The notes beneath the pieces were generated by a model, which worked only from the letters and a program-made list of their open reading frames with translations, searched no databases and was not told the origin of the DNA. Source: Xylanibacter ruminicola (GTDB taxonomy: Bacteria; Bacteroidota; Bacteroidia; Bacteroidales; Bacteroidaceae). From it: a stretch of DNA of 64,000 nt. Within the stretch, counting starts at the first letter, position 1. Each line of letters opens with the position of its first letter. Shown here piece after piece: positions 22,863 to 32,813 of the stretch. The DNA lies in the NCBI RefSeq assembly GCF_900107775.1, contig NZ_FNRF01000002.1:375129-439128 (forward strand). Direction: 5' to 3'. A program made the translations under genes and the position numbers.

Positions 22863-23483
22863 ATGAATAAGGATGAGAAATTTGTGATTACGATCAGTCG
22901 CCAGTTTGGTACCGGCGGACACGAGATCGGAGCTGAGATTGCTCGAAGGTTAGGTGTTAAGCTGCTCGACAAGCAGATTTTGAACGAGGTAGCTAAACGC
23001 ACACAAGCAGTTGAGGACGCTATGGAAAAGATTGAAGCACGCAACCCTCTGTGGCGCGACGATTTCACCAACTTTTATCGCAACTATATGGCTAAGGCCG
23101 AGTACGACGGGGCTGAGCAGGATCAGACCAGTCATGAGCTGTTTGAAGCCCAGTGCCAGACTATCAAGATGATAGCCCAGAAGGAGAGTTGTGTGATTGT
23201 GGGTCGCTGCGGATTCTATATCTTTAAGGATCACCCCAATGCACTCAAGATATTTGTGCACAGCAGTGAGGATTGCCGTAAGCGCCGCATAGCTGAAAAA
23301 TACGGACTCGACCTGCGCGATGCCGCTGCTATGGTGGTGGATAACGACTATAGCAGAGAGTTATATACTAAGACATATACAGGCTGCGAATGGTTCGATG
23401 CACGCAACTACGATATCAGCCTGGATGTGCGAAAATTCGGTATAAACGGCGCTGTAGATTTTTTAATGAAGTGTATTGAGTAG
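22863..23483 (+). CDS. Cytidylate kinase-like protein
   Basis: Protein of 206 aa of the cytidylate kinase-like family (PF13189 type). The P-loop region is ITISRQFGTGGHEIGAEIARRLG near 10-30. The lid and base-binding part includes VIVGRCGFYIF (about 102-112) and the basic segment CRKRRIAEKYGLD. Members are separate from the standard Cmk and their exact substrate is not established; nucleotide or nucleoside phosphorylation is expected. Own promoter fused to the preceding terminator; pheT follows with its own promoter. Confidence 0.8.
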   Translation: MNKDEKFVITISRQFGTGGHEIGAEIARRLGVKLLDKQILNEVAKRTQAVEDAMEKIEARNPLWRDDFTNFYRNYMAKAEYDGAEQDQTSHELFEAQCQTIKMIAQKESCVIVGRCGFYIFKDHPNALKIFVHSSEDCRKRRIAEKYGLDLRDAAAMVVDNDYSRELYTKTYTGCEWFDARNYDISLDVRKFGINGAVDFLMKCIE

Positions 23484-23498
23484 ATTTTGCAGGAAAAA

Positions 23499-23530
23499 TT
23501 TGTGTAAATACCAATTTTTTACTACCTTTG
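23499..23530 (+). promoter_or_regulatory. pheT promoter
   Basis: -33 TTTG 23499-23502, 20-bp spacer, -7 TACCTTTG 23523-23530; leader of about 40 nt. Confidence 0.8.
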
Positions 23531-23574
23531 CACCTTGAAATTTCGAAGATAGTAATTACTAAAGAATTGGTATA

Positions 23575-26037
23575 ATGAATATTTCCTACAAATGGTTGAA
23601 GGAATACGTTGATTTCGACCTGACTGCACAGCAGGTGGCCGATGCACTGACATCGACAGGTTTGGAAGTCGACGCATTGGAAGAAGTACAGAGTATTAAA
23701 GGCGGTCTGAAGGGCCTGTACGTGGGTAAGGTGCTTACCTGCGAGGCTCATCCTAACTCAGACCATCTGCATGTAACAACGGTTGACCTGGGTAAGGGCG
23801 AGCCATCGCAGATTGTGTGCGGTGCGCCTAACGTTGCCGCTGGTCAGAAGGTGATTGTGGCCGATCTGGGCTGCGTGCTTTACGATGGCGATAAGGAGTT
23901 TGTGATTAAGAAGAGCAAGCTGCGCGGCGTGGAGAGCAACGGTATGATTTGTGCCGAGGACGAGATTGGTGTTGGTACCAGTCACGATGGTATCATCGTA
24001 CTGCCCGAGGATGCTGTAGTGGGCACACCTGCTGCAGAATACTACAACCTGGAGAGCGACTGGCTGATTGAGGTTGATATCACCGCCAACCGTGCCGACG
24101 GACTGAGCCACTGGGGTGTGGCACGCGACTTGTATGCCTGGCTGAAGAGCAATGGCTACGAGACCAAGATGCACCGTCCTGACTGCTCGAAGTTTACTGT
24201 TGACAATCACGACCTGCCCATCGAGGTGAAAATTGAGAACACCGAGGCCTGCAAGCGCTATGCCTGCGTAAGCATCAGCGACTGCGAGGTAAAGGAGAGT
24301 CCCGACTGGCTGAAGAACAAGCTGAACACCATCGGACTGCGCCCCATCAACAATATCGTAGATATCACCAACTACGTGATGATGGCTTACGGACAGCCTC
24401 TGCACACCTTTGATGCCGACATGGTAAAGGGTCATCAGATAGTAGTAAAGACCATGCCCGAGGGCACTCCATTCCAGACACTGGATGGCGAGGAGCACAA
24501 GCTGAGCGACCGCGACCTGGCTATCTGCAATGCCGAGGACCCCATGTGTATTGCCGGTGTATTCGGCGGTAAGGGTAGCGGTACTTACGAGACCACTAAG
24601 AACGTGGTACTTGAGAGTGCCTACTTCCACCCAACATGGATCAGAAAGAGCGCACGCCGCCACGGACTGAGCACCGATGCCAGCTTCCGTTTTGAGCGTG
24701 GTGTGGATCCCAATGGCACCATCTACGCCCTGCAGCAGGCCGCTATCCTGTGTAAGGAGCTGGCTGGCGGTAAGGTGAGCATGGACATTGTGGACGTATA
24801 TCCCGAGAAGATGGAGAACGCCGTAGTGGATCTCTCATATCAGTATGTTCACGGCCTGGTTGGTAAGGAGATTCCTACCGATAAGATCAAGGCCATCTGC
24901 GAGAGTCTGGAGATGAAGGTACTGGAGGAGACTGCCGAGGGCCTGAAGCTGGAGATTCCTGCTTACCGTGTAGATGTTACCCGTCCTTGCGATGTAGTAG
25001 AGGATATCCTGCGCATCTACGGATATAATAATGTAGAGATTCCAACCCAGCTGAAGGGTTCGCTTGTGATTAAGGGCGATGAGGACCAGAAGCACAAGTT
25101 GGCTAATATCGTAAGCGAGCAGCTGGTAGGTGAGGGATTCAACGAAATCCTGAACAACTCGCTCACTAAGGGTGCTTACTACGAGGGACATAATGCCTAC
25201 GCTGCCGAGAACTGCGTGAAGATTATGAACCCACTGAGTACCGACCTGAACGTGATGCGCCAGACTCTGCTGTTTGGTGGACTGGAGAGCGTACAGCACA
25301 ACGTGAACCGCAAGCGCGCTAACCTGCGTTTCTTCGAGTTCGGTAACGTATATACATTTGATCCTGAGAAGGCAAACCTCGACGATCCTATGCAGGCTTA
25401 CAAGGAGCAGTATCATGCTGCCCTGTGGCTCACAGGTAAGCGTGTTGAGGGCAGCTGGGCTCACGCTAACGAGGAGAGCAGCTTCTACGAGCTGAGCGCC
25501 TATGTTGAGAACATTCTGCGCCGTATCGGTGTGAAGCCAGGAATGATTGTTCGCAAGAAGAGCGAGAACGATATCTTCTCTGCCGGTCTCACCATCGAGA
25601 ACCGTGGCGGTAAGAAACTCATCGAGATGGGTATCATTACCAAGAAGCTGCTGAAGCAGTTCGGACTGGATGCACCTGTATTCTACGCCGAGCTGAACTG
25701 GACTGCGCTGATGAAGGTGATTAAGAAGAACGAGGTGCTTTATACCGAGGTGCCCAAGTTCCCAGCCGTTAGTCGCGACCTGGCCCTGTTGGTCGACAAC
25801 AGCGTAGAGTTTGCCCAGATTGAGCAGATTGCCCGCCAGACCGAGAAGAAGCTGCTGAAGAAGGTAGAGCTGTTTGACGTTTACGAGGGCGACAAGCTGC
25901 CTGCCGGCAAGAAGAGCTACGCCGTGAACTTTATCCTGCAGGACGAGGAGAAGACCATGGGCGACAAGCAGATTGAGGCCATCATGAACAAGCTCATCGC
26001 ACAGCTGAAAAAGCAGCTGAATGCAGAACTGCGCTAA
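23575..26037 (+). CDS. pheT: Phenylalanyl-tRNA synthetase beta subunit
   Basis: Full-length 820-aa subunit that, with PheS, charges tRNA-Phe. Domain order: N-terminal MNISYKWLKEYVDFDL, EMAP-type tRNA-binding OB fold (about 40-155, VGKVLTCEAHPNSDHLHVTTVD), B3/B4 editing domain (about 210-390), B5 domain (about 400-475), catalytic-like core (about 490-710) and FDX-ACB anticodon-binding domain (about 725-820, YTEVPKFPAVSRDLALLVD). pheS is not next to it in this window. Codon use is strongly biased, as in highly expressed genes. Confidence 0.97.
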   Translation: MNISYKWLKEYVDFDLTAQQVADALTSTGLEVDALEEVQSIKGGLKGLYVGKVLTCEAHPNSDHLHVTTVDLGKGEPSQIVCGAPNVAAGQKVIVADLGCVLYDGDKEFVIKKSKLRGVESNGMICAEDEIGVGTSHDGIIVLPEDAVVGTPAAEYYNLESDWLIEVDITANRADGLSHWGVARDLYAWLKSNGYETKMHRPDCSKFTVDNHDLPIEVKIENTEACKRYACVSISDCEVKESPDWLKNKLNTIGLRPINNIVDITNYVMMAYGQPLHTFDADMVKGHQIVVKTMPEGTPFQTLDGEEHKLSDRDLAICNAEDPMCIAGVFGGKGSGTYETTKNVVLESAYFHPTWIRKSARRHGLSTDASFRFERGVDPNGTIYALQQAAILCKELAGGKVSMDIVDVYPEKMENAVVDLSYQYVHGLVGKEIPTDKIKAICESLEMKVLEETAEGLKLEIPAYRVDVTRPCDVVEDILRIYGYNNVEIPTQLKGSLVIKGDEDQKHKLANIVSEQLVGEGFNEILNNSLTKGAYYEGHNAYAAENCVKIMNPLSTDLNVMRQTLLFGGLESVQHNVNRKRANLRFFEFGNVYTFDPEKANLDDPMQAYKEQYHAALWLTGKRVEGSWAHANEESSFYELSAYVENILRRIGVKPGMIVRKKSENDIFSAGLTIENRGGKKLIEMGIITKKLLKQFGLDAPVFYAELNWTALMKVIKKNEVLYTEVPKFPAVSRDLALLVDNSVEFAQIEQIARQTEKKLLKKVELFDVYEGDKLPAGKKSYAVNFILQDEEKTMGDKQIEAIMNKLIAQLKKQLNAELR

Positions 26038-26039
26038 TA

Positions 26040-26075
26040 TTTACATTTTTACATTTTTGAATTTCTAAATTTAAA
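26040..26075. repeat. ACATTTTT-type A/T-rich repeat
   Basis: TTTACATTTTTACATTTTTGAA is the reverse-complement form of the AATGTAAAAATG class, here between pheT and yebC. Confidence 0.65.
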
Positions 26076-26082
26076 TAAGTAT

Positions 26083-26820
26083 ATGGGAAGAGCATTTGAA
26101 TATCGTAAAGCTACAAAGCTGAAGCGATGGGGCCACATGGCCAAGACATTTACAAAGATTGGTAAGCAGATTGCTATTGCCGTGAAGGCAGGCGGTCCAG
26201 AGCCAGAGAACAACCCCGCGCTGCGTGCTATCATTGCCAACGCTAAGCGCGAGAACATGCCAAAGGACAACATTGAGCGTGCTATCAAGAACGCTATGGG
26301 TAAGGACCAGAGCGATTACAAGGAAGTAACTTACGAGGGATACGGACCTCACGGAATCGCTATCTTTGTTGAGACACTGACCGACAACACCACACGTACT
26401 GTAGGTGACGTTCGTTCGGTATTCAACAAGTTCAACGGTAACCTGGGCACACAGGGTTCGCTCTCATTCCTGTTCGACCACAAGAGCGTATTTACCTTTA
26501 AGAAGAAGGACGGATTGGATATGGACGAGATGATTCTGGATCTGATCGACTACGGCGTAGAGGATGAGTACGACGAGGACGAGGAGGAGAACAGCATCAC
26601 TATCTATGCCGATCCTTCAAGCTTCAGCGCTGTGCAGAAGCACCTTGAGGAGAACGGTTTCGAGGTTACTGGTGCTGAGTTCACCCGCATTCCTAACGAC
26701 CTGAAGGACGTTACAGCCGAGCAGCGTGAGACTATCGACAAGATGGTTGAGAAGCTGGAGGACTTTGACGACGTTCAGACCGTTTACACTAACATGAAAC
26801 CTGAGGAATCAGCTGAATAA
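26083..26820 (+). CDS. yebC: YebC/PmpR-family protein
   Basis: Protein of 245 aa. The start MGRAFEYRKATKLKRWGHMAKTF and the block NPALRAIIANAKRENMPKDNIERAI are diagnostic, as is GYGPHGIAIFVETLTDNTTRTV. The acidic stretch DEYDEDEEENSITIY is at about 165-180. Family members have been described as transcription regulators and, more recently, as translation factors that relieve ribosome stalling at proline runs. Cytoplasmic. Lies 45 bp after pheT and is followed by a terminator. Confidence 0.93.
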   Translation: MGRAFEYRKATKLKRWGHMAKTFTKIGKQIAIAVKAGGPEPENNPALRAIIANAKRENMPKDNIERAIKNAMGKDQSDYKEVTYEGYGPHGIAIFVETLTDNTTRTVGDVRSVFNKFNGNLGTQGSLSFLFDHKSVFTFKKKDGLDMDEMILDLIDYGVEDEYDEDEEENSITIYADPSSFSAVQKHLEENGFEVTGAEFTRIPNDLKDVTAEQRETIDKMVEKLEDFDDVQTVYTNMKPEESAE

Positions 26821-26826
26821 AAAAAA

Positions 26827-26862
26827 GAATTCCCTCGCCAACCGGCGGGGGAATTTTATTTT
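26827..26862 (+). terminator. Intrinsic terminator after yebC
   Basis: GAATTCCC pairs with GGGGAATT over a loop that itself contains CGCC/GGCG, followed by TTTATTTT. Its 3' side touches the end of the convergent lipoprotein gene. Confidence 0.75.
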
Positions 26863-27247
26863 AATAATCCTTTTCTGTGAAAACCACATCTAACAGAACT
26901 TGCTTTGGATCCTTGCTGGAGCGGTAGGTGTAAGCAAAGCGGTACTTGGCATCTTTATACACCTTAACGGCTGTAGCGTTCTTAAGGCCCTGCTTAAGCA
27001 CGTTAACGGCATCAACATCCTTCAGAGTCTGCTCCTCGTCGGCCACGCCCGTAAGCTTATAATAATAATGTATGGTGTGTGTGGCGCGTTCGAAAACCAG
27101 ACTGTCGATCACTGTGTTCTCATCGATGGCTGTGGGGCAATGCTTGCGCGTGTACTCCTTGGCATCGCGCTCGCAGCGGTCCTCCAGACTCTCCTGACAA
27201 GCGCTAAATAACAGGGTGATAACACCCAATATCCAATACTTTTTCAT
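26861..27247 (-). CDS. Small lipoprotein of unknown function (128 aa)
   Basis: The N-terminus MKKYWILGVITLLFSACQES has a classic lipobox (LFSAC), with Cys at residue 17, so the mature protein is membrane-anchored. The body is charged, with a central domain (TIHYYYKLTGVADEEQTLKDVD) and a beta-rich end (YRFAYTYRSSKDPKQVLLDVVF). No named family is recognised; size and pattern fit the many small Bacteroidales lipoproteins. The start at 27247 is preferred over a longer frame because it begins the signal peptide and follows a -7 box at 27270-27277. Confidence 0.75.
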   Translation of the reverse strand: MKKYWILGVITLLFSACQESLEDRCERDAKEYTRKHCPTAIDENTVIDSLVFERATHTIHYYYKLTGVADEEQTLKDVDAVNVLKQGLKNATAVKVYKDAKYRFAYTYRSSKDPKQVLLDVVFTEKDY

Positions 27248-27269
27248 AACGAATGCTATTTTTTGCCTG

Positions 27270-27277
27270 CAAAGATA
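27270..27277 (-). promoter_or_regulatory. -7 box TATCTTTG of the lipoprotein gene
   Basis: Minus-strand consensus box, 22 bp before the start codon; no clear -33 box. Divergent from the lepA promoter. Confidence 0.6.
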
Positions 27278-27318
27278 CAAAAAAAAGCAAAATTATGTGA
27301 TTTCTGAGAGTTTTTTTG

Positions 27319-27326
27319 TAATTTTG
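27319..27326 (+). promoter_or_regulatory. -7 box TAATTTTG of lepA
   Basis: Matches the TAnnTTTG consensus, 23 bp before the ATG; -33 weak. Confidence 0.65.
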
Positions 27327-27349
27327 CAGTCTAAAGCATAGAATCTACA

Positions 27350-29131
27350 ATGAATCATATAAGAAATTTCTGCATCATCGCCCACATCGATCACGGCAAA
27401 TCTACTCTGGCTGACAGATTGCTGGAGTACACTAAGACTATACAGGTGACCGAGGGACAGATGCTCGATGATATGGACTTGGAGCGTGAACGTGGTATTA
27501 CGATCAAGAGTCACGCTATCCAGATGGAATACACTTACAAGGGAGAGAAATACATACTGAACCTGATTGACACTCCGGGACACGTCGACTTTTCGTACGA
27601 GGTGAGCCGTTCTATCGCAGCCTGCGAGGGCGCACTGCTGGTGGTGGATGCCACACAGGGTGTACAGGCACAGACCATCTCAAATCTCTATATGGCCATC
27701 GACCATAACCTGGAGATTATCCCTGTAATCAATAAGATTGATATGCCCAGCGCCATGCCCGATGAGGTGGAAGATGAGATTATCGACCTGATTGGCTGCG
27801 ATCGCGAGGATATTATCCGTGCTTCGGGTAAGACCGGCGAAGGCGTTGAAGAGATACTGAACGCTGTAGTTGAGAAGATTCCACACCCGGTGGGCGACGA
27901 GAAGGCTCCGCTGCAGGCGCTCATTTTCGACTCGGTATTCAACTCGTTCCGCGGTATCATTGCTTACTTCAAGATTGTAAACGGCTCGATTAAGAGCGGC
28001 GACCACGTGAAGTTCTTTAATACCGGCATGGAGTACGATGCCGACGAGATTGGTGTGCTGAAGATGGATATGATTCCCCGCAAAGAGCTGAAGACAGGCG
28101 ACGTGGGCTACATCATCAGCGGTATCAAGAACTCGAAAGAGGTAAAGGTGGGTGATACCATCACGCATGTGGCTAACCCCTGCGACAAGGCCATCGAGGG
28201 CTTCCAGGAGGTTAAACCTATGGTGTTTGCGGGTGTTTATCCTATCGATCCTACCGATTACGAGAACCTGCGTGCGTCGCTCGAAAAGCTACAGCTTAAC
28301 GATGCATCGCTCACATTCATGCCCGAGAGCTCGGTAGCCCTGGGATTCGGTTTCCGTTGCGGATTCCTCGGACTGTTGCATATGGAGATTATCCAGGAGC
28401 GACTGGACCGCGAGTTTGATATGGATGTGATTACCACCGTGCCCAACGTAAGCTATATGTGCTACACCAAGCAGGGTGAGGTGAAGGAGGTGCACAACCC
28501 AAGCGGACTGCCCGACCAGACCATGATCGACCGTATTGAGGAGCCATATATCCGTGCATCGATTATTACCGCTGCCGATTATATCGGTCCGATCATGACG
28601 CTGTGTCTGGATAAGCGCGGCGAGCTGCTTGATCAGCAGTACGTGAGCGGCAACCGCATAGAGCTGCACTTTATGCTGCCGCTGGGCGAAATCGTGATCG
28701 ACTTCTATGACAAACTTAAGTCGGTATCAAAGGGATATGCTTCGTTCGATTACCACATCGACGGCTTCCGTCCCTCGAAACTGGCTAAGCTCGATATTCT
28801 GTTGAATGGTGAGCCTGTGGATGCCCTGAGCACCCTGACACACCAGGACAACGCTGTGACCTTTGGTCGCCGTATGTGCGAGAAGCTGAAGGAGCTGATT
28901 CCACGTCAGCAGTTCGACATCGCCATCCAGGCTGCCATCGGTGCTAAGATTATTGCCCGCGAAACGGTTAAGCAGGTGCGTAAGGATGTTACCGCCAAGT
29001 GTTATGGTGGCGACGTGAGCCGTAAGCGTAAACTGCTGGAGAAACAGAAGCGAGGCAAGAAGCGTATGAAGCAGATTGGTAACGTGGAGGTGCCACAGAA
29101 GGCCTTCCTCGCAGTATTGAAATTGGACTAA
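27350..29131 (+). CDS. lepA: Elongation factor 4 (LepA)
   Basis: Translational GTPase of 593 aa, the usual length. G1 [10 protein letters not shown] near residue 10, switch region [10 protein letters not shown]3 DTPGHVDF and G4 NKIDMP are all present. The elongation-factor domains II, III and V follow, then the LepA-specific C-terminal domain with the basic end ([25 protein letters not shown]). It acts on ribosomes, remodelling stalled or mistranslocated complexes. The Crp/Fnr-type gene follows after 16 bp and is probably co-transcribed. Confidence 0.97.
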   Translation: MNHIRNFCIIAHIDHGKSTLADRLLEYTKTIQVTEGQMLDDMDLERERGITIKSHAIQMEYTYKGEKYILNLIDTPGHVDFSYEVSRSIAACEGALLVVDATQGVQAQTISNLYMAIDHNLEIIPVINKIDMPSAMPDEVEDEIIDLIGCDREDIIRASGKTGEGVEEILNAVVEKIPHPVGDEKAPLQALIFDSVFNSFRGIIAYFKIVNGSIKSGDHVKFFNTGMEYDADEIGVLKMDMIPRKELKTGDVGYIISGIKNSKEVKVGDTITHVANPCDKAIEGFQEVKPMVFAGVYPIDPTDYENLRASLEKLQLNDASLTFMPESSVALGFGFRCGFLGLLHMEIIQERLDREFDMDVITTVPNVSYMCYTKQGEVKEVHNPSGLPDQTMIDRIEEPYIRASIITAADYIGPIMTLCLDKRGELLDQQYVSGNRIELHFMLPLGEIVIDFYDKLKSVSKGYASFDYHIDGFRPSKLAKLDILLNGEPVDALSTLTHQDNAVTFGRRMCEKLKELIPRQQFDIAIQAAIGAKIIARETVKQVRKDVTAKCYGGDVSRKRKLLEKQKRGKKRMKQIGNVEVPQKAFLAVLKLD

Positions 29132-29147
29132 AAACAAACAATAATCT

Positions 29148-29747
29148 ATGGCAAATGTTAGCTTGACAACCCGAGACGTGGCACGAGAACTGGCCCGTCG
29201 ATACAGTACAATGACGCACGAAGAGCTCGACCTGCTGGAGAGTATTCTCGTACCGATGAAGTTTGCTAAGAACGAACTCATTCTGAAGGAGGGCGAGACC
29301 TGTACCAATATCTACTGGGTGGTACGTGGACTGGTGCGACAGTTTTATTTCAAGAACGATAAGGAACTGACCGAATATATGGCCACCGAGAACTCGATCG
29401 TGATGTGTATCGAGAGCCTGTTCCGCGAGCAGCCTTCGCAGTTACAGATCAAGGCCTTGGAGCCAACCATCCTGATTGCGCTGCCAAAGGCCGACCTGGA
29501 GGCTGTGGCTATGAAGAGTGTGAACATCCAGATTCTGTATCGTAAGATTCTGGAGGAGAGCCTCATCCTGAGTCAGCACCACGCCGATATGCTGCGCTTT
29601 GAGAGCGCACAGGACCGCTATCAGAAGTTGGTTAAGAATCAGCCTCAGCTGGTACTGCGTGCTCCGCTGGTTTACATTGCCAGCTACCTGCAGATGACAC
29701 CAGAGACACTGTCGCGTGTGCGTACAGCGGCTCTGATGGAGAAATAA
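29148..29747 (+). CDS. Crp/Fnr-family transcription regulator
   Basis: Protein of 199 aa. A cyclic-nucleotide-binding-type beta barrel is at about 25-140 (LILKEGETCTNIYWVVRGLVRQFYF). The C-terminal end carries a short helix-turn-helix (PLVYIASYLQMTPETLSRVRTAAL), the usual form in Bacteroidales where the recognition helix includes ETLSR. No N-terminal cysteine cluster for an iron-sulphur centre is present, so it is not a typical FNR oxygen sensor. Ligand unknown. Placed 16 bp after lepA. Confidence 0.85.
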   Translation: MANVSLTTRDVARELARRYSTMTHEELDLLESILVPMKFAKNELILKEGETCTNIYWVVRGLVRQFYFKNDKELTEYMATENSIVMCIESLFREQPSQLQIKALEPTILIALPKADLEAVAMKSVNIQILYRKILEESLILSQHHADMLRFESAQDRYQKLVKNQPQLVLRAPLVYIASYLQMTPETLSRVRTAALMEK

Positions 29748-29759
29748 GTAAGTGAAATA

Positions 29760-31199
29760 TTAATGCTTAGTTAAATACAATGAGTTATCAATACATTTTG
29801 GTAACTCATTTTCGTAATGTGTTACGTAGATGAGCGTGCGATCGGGATTCTCGAACATATAACGGTCCACAATCGTCTTAACCAGATTGCGGTTGCACAG
29901 ATCAAGTCCGTGCAGCGGCTCGTCGAGAATCAACAAATCGGGACTCTTTACAAAGGCGCGTGCCAGCAGTACCAGGCGCTGCTCGCCGCTCGACATCTCA
30001 AGGAACTTGCGGTCGGCCAGGTGCTTAATGCCAAACAGGTTCATCCACTCGATACACAAATCCTTTTCCTGCTTTGTGGGGCGGGCATACAGGCCTACGG
30101 TATCTTTCAGGCCGCTGGCCACAATCTGTATGGCGGGGATGTTCTGCTTATAGCTGCGGTGCATCTCGGGCGACACGTAACCGATATGCTTCTTGATATC
30201 CCAGATGCTTTCGCCACTGCCGCGCTTGTGGCCAAACAGCGAGATGTCGTTGGCATAGGCCTGAGGATTATCGGCACAAACCAGCGAGAGTAGGGTAGAT
30301 TTACCTGCACCGTTCTGACCCGACAGCGACCAATGCTCGCCCTTGAGCACCACCCAGTTCAAATCCTTCAGGATGGTACGCTCGCCGTAGCGGATGGTAA
30401 CGTTGTTGAATTTGATAATCTCCTGTGGCATTGGGGGAATGGTAAGATTGGGCTTTTTCAGGAGAATGGCGTGCGGACAGTGATCGATAGGGAAGCTGGT
30501 CTTCACCTGAATGTCCTGCACAAAGCGCAGATCCGACATTTTTATCACACGGGTTACAAACTCGGGTATCTCGTCCATCTTCGAGAGTACCAAGATCATC
30601 TGCATGTCCTGTTCGGCAGCCAGCATGGTGAGCAGCTGTTTTACCTGATCGCGGGTCTCGGCATCAAGACCGATAAACGGATTCTCGATAATCAGCACCT
30701 GAGGTTTGGTAAACAGGTTGGATGCCAACTTGTATTTGCGCAGTTCGCCGCTACTCAGCAGGATAATATATTTGTCGAGTAGTTCGTTAAGATGGAACAG
30801 ATCGTAGAGATGCTTCTGGAAAGCACGACGCTCAGGGGTGTCGGCACCTGCCAGCAGAAATGCCTCTTCGAGCTTGCTGCCAACAGTAGGCGTTTCCTCG
30901 TCGATCTCCATCTGGTTCCAACGCTGTTGCAGAAAGTATGTACGATCGTTGTCACCGCCGTAGGTGTCACGGAACGTGATGTGTTTCAAGTTGTTATACG
31001 GTTCGGTGAAAGAATAGCTTATCTGGTCGGGGTACACGGGATGCTTGCCGGTAATCATATCTACCAGCATGCTCTTACCGCCGCCGTTACGACCTACAAT
31101 AGCCACGTGTTCGCCCTTGTCGAGATGGAAGTCTACTGGCTCAGCCAAACGCCATTCTGGCTTACGTGCGGTTGCATTCTTTAGTTCAATCGTCTTCAT
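29760..31199 (-). CDS. ModF-like ATPase with two ABC domains
   Basis: Protein of 479 aa with tandem ABC nucleotide-binding domains and no membrane segments. Domain 1: Walker [11 protein letters not shown] near 37-46, signature [12 protein letters not shown] near 148, Walker B-like VLIIENPF. Domain 2 (from about 265): Walker [11 protein letters not shown] near 295, signature [15 protein letters not shown], Walker [13 protein letters not shown]. The layout matches ModF of molybdate loci, but no molybdate genes are nearby and the substrate or partner is unknown; a non-transport role is possible. Its start overlaps the ruvC stop by four bases. Confidence 0.85.
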   Translation of the reverse strand: MKTIELKNATARKPEWRLAEPVDFHLDKGEHVAIVGRNGGGKSMLVDMITGKHPVYPDQISYSFTEPYNNLKHITFRDTYGGDNDRTYFLQQRWNQMEIDEETPTVGSKLEEAFLLAGADTPERRAFQKHLYDLFHLNELLDKYIILLSSGELRKYKLASNLFTKPQVLIIENPFIGLDAETRDQVKQLLTMLAAEQDMQMILVLSKMDEIPEFVTRVIKMSDLRFVQDIQVKTSFPIDHCPHAILLKKPNLTIPPMPQEIIKFNNVTIRYGERTILKDLNWVVLKGEHWSLSGQNGAGKSTLLSLVCADNPQAYANDISLFGHKRGSGESIWDIKKHIGYVSPEMHRSYKQNIPAIQIVASGLKDTVGLYARPTKQEKDLCIEWMNLFGIKHLADRKFLEMSSGEQRLVLLARAFVKSPDLLILDEPLHGLDLCNRNLVKTIVDRYMFENPDRTLIYVTHYENELPKCIDNSLYLTKH

Positions 31200-31765
31200 G
31201 CTTTCTCTTTTCTCTTAGATACTTTATCCTGGTTCTTGTTGATGAAATCCTTCCAGCCACGATATTTCACGTCGCTTTCGGGGCGCCCCATCTGCAGGAA
31301 ATGGCAATAGGCAGCAGCAAGCGCATCAGTAGCGTCCATATACTTACCCATCTCGTCGTTGGGAATCTTCAGCAGGCGCTGTAACATACCAGCCACCTGT
31401 TCTTTCGAGGCACCACCATTACCGGTAAGTGCCATTTTGATTTTCATGGGGGCATACTCGTGAATGGGAACGCCGTGGTGCACAGCAGCAGCTATCGCAG
31501 TGCCCTGAGCACGTCCCAGCTTCAGCATCGACTGCACGTTCTTGCCAAAGAACGGTGCCTCGATAGCCATTTCGTCGGGTAGGAACCCGTCGATGATGCC
31601 GGTGACACGTTCGAAGATATGACCCAGCTTGAGATAGGCGTCAGGAAACTTACGCAAATCGATAACACCCATCGTCATCATCTGCGCCTTGCCATCCACC
31701 ACCTTCAGCAGTCCGTAACCCATTAAATTGGTTCCGGGGTCAATCCCAAGTATGATCTTTTCCAT
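31196..31765 (-). CDS. ruvC: Holliday junction resolvase RuvC
   Basis: Endonuclease of 189 aa that cuts Holliday junctions with RuvAB. Acidic catalytic residues are seen in [13 protein letters not shown] (Asp near 7), EAPFFGKN (Glu near 69) and [12 protein letters not shown] (Asp pair near 146-149). The start at 31765 is chosen because the protein then begins [11 protein letters not shown]; an ATG four codons upstream lies only two bases from the promoter region. The -7 box ends nine bases before the ATG, so the transcript is nearly leaderless. First gene of a two-gene operon with the ModF-like ATPase. Confidence 0.95.
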   Translation of the reverse strand: MEKIILGIDPGTNLMGYGLLKVVDGKAQMMTMGVIDLRKFPDAYLKLGHIFERVTGIIDGFLPDEMAIEAPFFGKNVQSMLKLGRAQGTAIAAAVHHGVPIHEYAPMKIKMALTGNGGASKEQVAGMLQRLLKIPNDEMGKYMDATDALAAAYCHFLQMGRPESDVKYRGWKDFINKNQDKVSKRKEKA

Positions 31766-31774
31766 TTCCGAGTG

Positions 31775-31782
31775 CAAAGTTA
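31775..31782 (-). promoter_or_regulatory. -7 box TAACTTTG of ruvC
   Basis: Minus-strand box ending nine bases before the start codon, leaving at most a few bases of leader. Confidence 0.7.
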
Positions 31783-31799
31783 ACTAAAATTGTTCGGAA

Positions 31800-31833
31800 A
31801 TTGACTATTTTATCGAAAAAATGTGTACCTTTG
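31800..31833 (+). promoter_or_regulatory. Promoter of the PBP/DacC-type gene
   Basis: -33 ATTG 31800-31803, 22-bp spacer, -7 TACCTTTG 31826-31833. This places the start of translation at 31869 rather than at an earlier in-frame ATG inside the promoter. Confidence 0.7.
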
Positions 31834-31868
31834 CGGGCAAAAATAGTAAAAACTGTAAGAATATACCA

Positions 31869-32813
31869 ATGAAAAAGAGATATATCACTATAACAATGAT
31901 GCTGGCAGTGGTGCTGGCATCGTGTCGTTTTGGGAGGAGCGACGAGAAAATAGAGCTCACACCTGAGCAGATACGACTGGAAAAAATAAGCAGAATCGAC
32001 ACCACTTCGCTGCGTGCGGTGCTGAATCCCGACTCGATAGAGGGGCGTACAAAGCTGGATTCGCTCACCGCCGATGCCTGGATGCTGGTGGATGACTCTA
32101 CGGGTATTGTGATTAGTGAGAAATGCGGTTTTAAGCGTCGCTATATGGCTTCGATCACCAAGATGATGACTGCTCTGATTGCGCTTGAGAAGGGTAATCT
32201 GAGCGACAGCATCGATATTACTGAGGATGTGTTTATTAACCGTGATTCGCGTGTACGGTTGGGACAGGGGTACGTGATGCTCGATCTGATTTACGAGATG
32301 ATGATGATCAGCGATAACGATGCTGCCTACGCGCTGGCCAAGCATGTGGGTGGCGACACGCTACGATTCTACGACCTGATGAACCAGAAGGCGCAGTACT
32401 TGGGCATGGACAGCACGCACTTTGCCAACCCTAACGGTATGCCTAACGACAATAACTTCAGCAGTGCTGCCGACTTGGTAAAGCTGGCCCGCTACGCTAT
32501 GCGCGACACCATGTTTGCCAGTATTGTGGGCACCGCCGAGAAAGCCGTTCCGCTGACCGACGGGCGCCATATGGACTGCCGTAACTCTAATGCCCTGCTG
32601 CACACTTACGAAGGCTGTATCGGCATTAAAACGGGTTATACCAGGCAGGCAGGTTACTGTCTGGCCTCATCGGCTACCCGCAACGGGCATACGTTATATC
32701 TGGTGCTGCTGAACAGCAGAAAACATGCGACACGATTCACCGAATCGGCCGCATTACTGGATTATGGATTCCGTGTGATGGATGCTTACACCCAGCGCAT
32801 TAACGCCCAATAA
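31869..32813 (+). CDS. D-alanyl-D-alanine carboxypeptidase lipoprotein (S11)
   Basis: Protein of 314 aa. The signal MKKRYITITMMLAVVLASC has a lipobox with Cys at 19, so it is anchored in a membrane. The penicillin-binding S11 active-site motifs are all present: SITKM (SxxK, near 95), SDN (near 147) and KTG (near 254). It trims peptidoglycan stem peptides in the periplasm. Compared with DacA/DacC it lacks a long C-terminal domain, ending soon after the catalytic domain. Its 3' end overlaps the convergent M15 peptidase gene by 14 bp. Confidence 0.9.
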   Translation: MKKRYITITMMLAVVLASCRFGRSDEKIELTPEQIRLEKISRIDTTSLRAVLNPDSIEGRTKLDSLTADAWMLVDDSTGIVISEKCGFKRRYMASITKMMTALIALEKGNLSDSIDITEDVFINRDSRVRLGQGYVMLDLIYEMMMISDNDAAYALAKHVGGDTLRFYDLMNQKAQYLGMDSTHFANPNGMPNDNNFSSAADLVKLARYAMRDTMFASIVGTAEKAVPLTDGRHMDCRNSNALLHTYEGCIGIKTGYTRQAGYCLASSATRNGHTLYLVLLNSRKHATRFTESAALLDYGFRVMDAYTQRINAQ

